A stretch of 64,000 nucleotides of DNA from Chrysomallon squamiferum (taxonomy: Eukaryota; Mollusca; Gastropoda; Neomphalida; Peltospiridae). Positions 60,591 through 64,000 of the stretch are shown here, piece after piece; position 1 is the first letter of the stretch; each line of letters opens with the position of its first letter. The DNA is taken from assembly GCA_012295275.1 (NCBI GenBank), contig CM022677.1, positions 3,593,968 through 3,657,967 on the forward strand, read 5' to 3'. Made by a program: the position numbers and the translations under genes. Below the pieces are notes generated by a model. The model was given only the letters and a program-made list of their open reading frames with translations, made no database searches and had not been told where the DNA came from.

Positions 60591-60637
<47 letters not shown>

Positions 60638-60725
60638 ATAGTACTAGTAGTAGTACTGTTTTCTTTATTATGTTGAGTTTATTCTGCAAATACTGATATG
60701 AACTTATTGAAATTTTGCAATAAAT
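60495..60725 (+). repeat. Dispersed repeat family, copy 2, with embedded microsatellites
   Basis: ACGTTGCTATCACCCTAACC, (AT)n, (ATT)n, (AGT)n, then TGTTTTCTTTATTATGTTGA and CTTATTGAAATTTTGC. Same order as 43700-43905. The microsatellite part is expanded to ~120 bases here. Confidence 0.65.
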
Positions 60726-60916
60726 AGACAGACAGATACGTATGTAGGTAGCAGGTAAGTAACTTGGTAGGATGGATGACGCGTGCACAGACGTACGCTT
60801 TCCTGGATTACTTCACTGATGGACTGATGGATGTGTGGGTGGATTCACACACATATATTTAACCGCCCTGGTTTGATCGAAACTGTCGGTGCAAGACACA
60901 GACATTGTCCCTAAAG
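60726..60916. other. Short unique spacer
   Basis: Nothing recognised. CCCTAAAG (60909-60916) directly precedes the hAT terminus and would be the target duplication if the other end were present. Confidence 0.4.
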
Positions 60917-61191
60917 CAGTGGTTCCCAACCTTTCAAATATAGCGACCCATTTTAGAACAAGCAATCAGGAAGCGACCCCAATCATTAAAATATCTTATA
61001 TATACATTCACTTTTTTGTACAACAAACTGCCATATAAGGAACTATACATTCCGTAAATTCATGATTAATTTCAAATTTATTCATAAAAAATTCCAAAGC
61101 TCCTACAAACATTAATTAATTGCAAATCAATTCAAAATTATTCGAACACACAAATTTCCACCGTTATGTAAAGTATCTTTATGAACTGAAC

Positions 61192-62917
61192 TTAATGAGA
61201 CGGCTGGTATTGCAGTTTTTTAGCTAGCAATTCTCTCCTGGGCTCCGTTGTCGATATAGCACACCTCAAGTCGTCTAACACATTTAATTTATTTCGGTAC
61301 TTGTTTTTAAGGATGAGAAGTTGGGAGAATGCTGCTTCACATAAGTCAGTTGTTGGGAACGGCAATAAATTCCTTATTGCGATTTCTGATATTACTGGGA
61401 ATTTTTGGAAACTTTTTGCCCAAAATTCTTGTAGTTGCAGTTCACCAAACCATGATTTAGCTTCAAAATTGTTTGTTAAGTCGACGAACTCTTCTTCTGC
61501 TGCTTCAGGGACATCAGATTCACTGGTACTGAAAGGGTTTATTGTAAGGGAGAAAGATTTGCAACATTCATCAGGAAAATAGCTTCTTATTTGAACAGTA
61601 AGATTTTCCAAATGCTGTTGTATCAAGCCATATAAGTCATCGATGTTAATTTCATTTGCCGCTTCTTCAACAAATTGGGCAAGTGTTGGGAACATGTATA
61701 ATTTCTTTTGGTTAATTTTGGTGGTCCAGAGTTCCAATTTCATTTTGAAAGACGATATCTTTTCAGACAAAAATATTATCGTACTTTCCTTACCCTGTAA
61801 TCCTGTATTAATACTATTAAATATCTCAAAAATGTCGACCAGGTATGCCAATTTGCACAACGTAAATTCATCCGTAAACAATGATTCATATTCGCTTGCA
61901 TTTTGAGAAGCGAGAAATATTTGCAGCTCTCCTCTCAATTCAAAAAATCTCTTCAACGCCTTTCCTTTCGAGAGCCACCTTACCTCTGTGTGAAACAATA
62001 GTGCTTCATGCGTTGAACCCAAATATTCACATAAAACTTTGAAGAGCCGTGTTGTAAGTGGCCTTGATTTAACGACATTTACTGCTTTAATCACTCGGTT
62101 AAGCACTTCTTTGAATGGTTCAGGTAACGTCTTGGTAGCTAATACTTGTCGATGAATTATGCATTGAGTCCCAATTACTTCTGGAGTCACTTTTTAACTA
62201 ACGATTGGAAGCCAGACTTACAGCCGAGCATTGCAGGTGCCCCGTCAGTACAAACTCCGCACAATTTCTCCTATTCGATTGAATGTTCTTTGAAGAAATC
62301 ATCAATTAAATCAAAAATATCAGCAGCAGTAGTTGAAGTTTGCAGAGGCTTACAAAACAAGAAATCTTCTTTAATTTTTTCATTTTTTTAATAACGAGCA
62401 TACACAAGAAGTTGTGCAAAGTTTGTCACATCAGTAGTTTCATCAAGCTGTATGCTGAACAGCCCAGTTGGAGTTTCTTTTAATTCTTGAATAATTTGGC
62501 ATAAAATATCCTCGGACACATCTGTTATCCTTTGTTTTACCGTATTGTTTGACACGGATAGAGGCGATAATTTATTTACTGCTTCAGGACCGATCATGAG
62601 ACGTACAATATCTTTGGTGCATGGAAAACTAAGATTCTCAGCTGTTGTGTGTGGTTTTCTAGCATGTGCTGTTCTTAATCCAACCGTGTATGAAGCTTCA
62701 ACGCCAACAACTTTTGCTTTAAAAAAGTCAATACTTTTATCTTTCAAATCAGGGTGCTTAGTTTGGAGATGTCTTTGAAGTTTAGCTGGTTTCATAGACT
62801 CATGAGCAAGAACTTCCAAACATACTACTCACTGTGGTCTTTCCACACCTGCAATAACTATGTCAGTGAATCCCCACTTCAAGAAATCATCGCTGTACTT
62901 TCTCTTTCTTACACTCA
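61192..62917 (-). pseudogene. hAT transposase (ZBED5/SCAND3-type), disrupted
   Basis: Seen: start at 62917 (MSVRKRKYSDDFLKWGFT). Near residue 33 the first finger Cys codon is TGA (TGT in copy 1). HLQTKHPDLKDKSIDFFKAK follows, with a ~62-base deletion relative to copy 1 (62700). Then IQLDETTDVTNFAQLLVYAR (RNase H-fold start with the catalytic-type D), a frameshift near 62390, VCTDGAPAMLGCKSGFQS (second conserved D), another stop/frame change near 62190, and an open 332-codon part with FHTEVRWLSKGKALKRFFEL. The end is the dimerisation segment (FPTTDLCEAAFSQLLILKNK). Known: this order is that of ZBED5/SCAND3-like hAT transposases. At least three lesions, so inactive. Confidence 0.9.
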
Positions 62918-62999
62918 TTTTTAAAGGGTTAAGAGTCACTCAAACAAAACTAACTACGTGTCACTGCAAGTGCGAGTACAACACTAGGTAAGTGGGAGG

Positions 63000-63237
63000 C
63001 AGTGTTGCCAGATGGCTCATACAGAAATCGACTAGAACTAGCTTTGAAAATGGCTAAAAACTGGCTAGACTTAATAGTAAATGGCTAAAGAAAACGGCTA
63101 AATTTATCTGTGCATTTTTATGAATAGTTTCTCAAGTATTCTTACAAACAATCTAGCAACTAAATGAATTTTTTTTCGGCCAGATGCTGCCAAATTTGGC
63201 TGAATCTAGCCGGAAATCAGCTAATTTGGCAACACTG
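63000..63237. mobile_element. Nested MITE (in hAT copy 2)
   Basis: Same element as 17538-17779, at the same site of the host element. Flanks GTGGGAGG (62992-62999) and GTGGAAGG (63238-63245). It was therefore already present before the two host copies separated. Confidence 0.85.
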
Positions 63238-63440
63238 GTGGAAGGAGCGACAGTGGTGGCGCGACCAAAACAAAACAGAAACCAAACATGTTCAATACTG
63301 GCTCAGACGTTGTGTTGAGTGACTTAGGGAACTGTTACATTTAGTTTCATAGTATGAATTTTTATAACTGCCTTAATATGTTTTTCACCGTGTTTTATTT
63401 AATATTCACATTCGGCTCAAAATCAATTAACGACCCCATG

Positions 63441-64000
63441 GCATTGAAACATGGGAAAGTTCAGAATCTTCACGTCAGACAGTTATCGGTTGGTTCGCGG
63501 AACAAGTTATTACAAGCGTAACATTTAAAAAGACTAAACACATTGTCGGAGACTTGTAAACAAGCTGATCGAATATTAAAACGTAAGTTTACAAAATGTA
63601 ATTTCTTTCTATAACAATTAAAAGTATTTTCATGATAAAAATAACATTTATAAAAAATATTTTAAAATAGCCTCCCTTAACCTGCGTTTTAATAGAACGT
63701 GCGCAATAGCGCTCCATTTTAAGTGTTCAGAGCATGTGACGAACTTAACTAGATTTTAATTAGGACTGACGGAATCTTAACAGTGTGTTGACAGTGAGTA
63801 TAAACCATTTTGTAAACCAATATTTACAACTATATTATTATTATTACCGGGCTAGACCTATTGTTAAAATGTATTTCTTTCTGCAGTCAAATGTTTGATT
63901 CAGAATTTTTTACTTTTTGAAGTTTTTCGCCCAGGATGTACGTAAACGGATACACAGTCATTTCATAAGCAAAAATGCAAAAACATGCAGTGAAAAGAAA
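63441..64000. other. Window end, no gene recognised
   Basis: A less AT-rich patch (63441-63580) ends at AAAAC|GTAAGTTT, a good splice donor, and could be an untranslated first exon on the plus strand. The rest is AT-rich with a TTATTATTATT patch at about 63835. No protein evidence. Confidence 0.25.

Larger units (their letters stand above)
60917..63440 (-). mobile_element. hAT element, copy 2 (left terminus and most of the transposase; right terminus lost)
   Basis: Seen: starts CAGTGGTTCCCAACCTTTCA at 60917 with subterminal GCGACCC repeats. It encodes a BED-finger hAT transposase on the minus strand and shares 62665-63440 with copy 1. Homology to copy 1 stops at ACGACCCCAT (63440), where copy 1 continues to its terminus; here unrelated GGCATTGAAACATGG follows. 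So about 38 terminal bases are deleted. Carries the same nested MITE. Confidence 0.9.

Noticed and set aside
61301-62391. Plus-strand frames of 80-93 codons
   Set aside because: Shadows of the hAT transposase on the minus strand.

Overview
The window is AT-rich eukaryotic nuclear DNA (roughly 70 % A+T by eye). It is dominated by long microsatellites, minisatellites, transposon remains and intron-like sequence. I see no intact long protein-coding gene, no rRNA, no canonical tRNA gene, no CRISPR array and no prokaryotic operon structure. A mollusc is the best guess. The reasons are a fragment ending like the I/Nimbus-type LINEs of molluscs (ATTCATTCG tail), several copies of a GAGTTATCTCCCTTTT-like motif that I recall from molluscan noncoding DNA, and animal genes with ordinary GT-AG introns. 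The species is not identifiable from the sequence alone.

The main content is a family of unprocessed (intron-keeping) pseudogene blocks derived from two housekeeping-type animal genes placed head to head: CAMSAP/Patronin (microtubule minus-end binding, CH and CKK domains) and cytosolic methionyl-tRNA synthetase (MARS1). Block A has CAMSAP exons on the minus strand from 6612 down to 112 and MARS exons on the plus strand from 7520 to 10430, with a ~0.9 kb divergent promoter-like spacer. Block B (about 49320-54880) is a duplicate of about 6060-11030 in the same orientation. It keeps CAMSAP exons 1-2 and the five MARS exons and carries a private MULE transposon insertion. Block C (about 23630-24600) is a third, inverted CAMSAP piece. 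Every copy shows frameshifts, stops, lost exons or destroyed splice sites, and the lesions differ between copies, so relative ages can be read.

Mobile elements: a TIGD1-like Tigger/pogo element (24806-~27650), two truncated copies of a BED-finger hAT element (17141-18014 and 60917-63440) that each carry the same nested ~240 bp MITE, a 308 bp hAT MITE (38014-38321), a LINE 3' end (14656-15070), two copies of a tRNA-related SINE-like element (39.5 and 41.6 kb), and a second dispersed family (43.7 and 60.5 kb).

Tandem arrays: 52 bp (2.6 kb), 59 bp inside a CAMSAP exon (3.6 kb), 77 bp (11.3 kb), a 47 bp frame-rotating array (12.6-14.2 kb), 71 bp x14 (19.3 kb), a 68 bp array holding 16 copies of the palindrome TGACGTCA (36.4-37.5 kb), 96 bp (40.1 kb), 56 bp (43.3 kb), 57 bp (48.2 kb), a 3.3 kb ~64 bp satellite (55.4-58.8 kb) and 51 bp (59.0 kb). 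The rest is AT-rich noncoding DNA.
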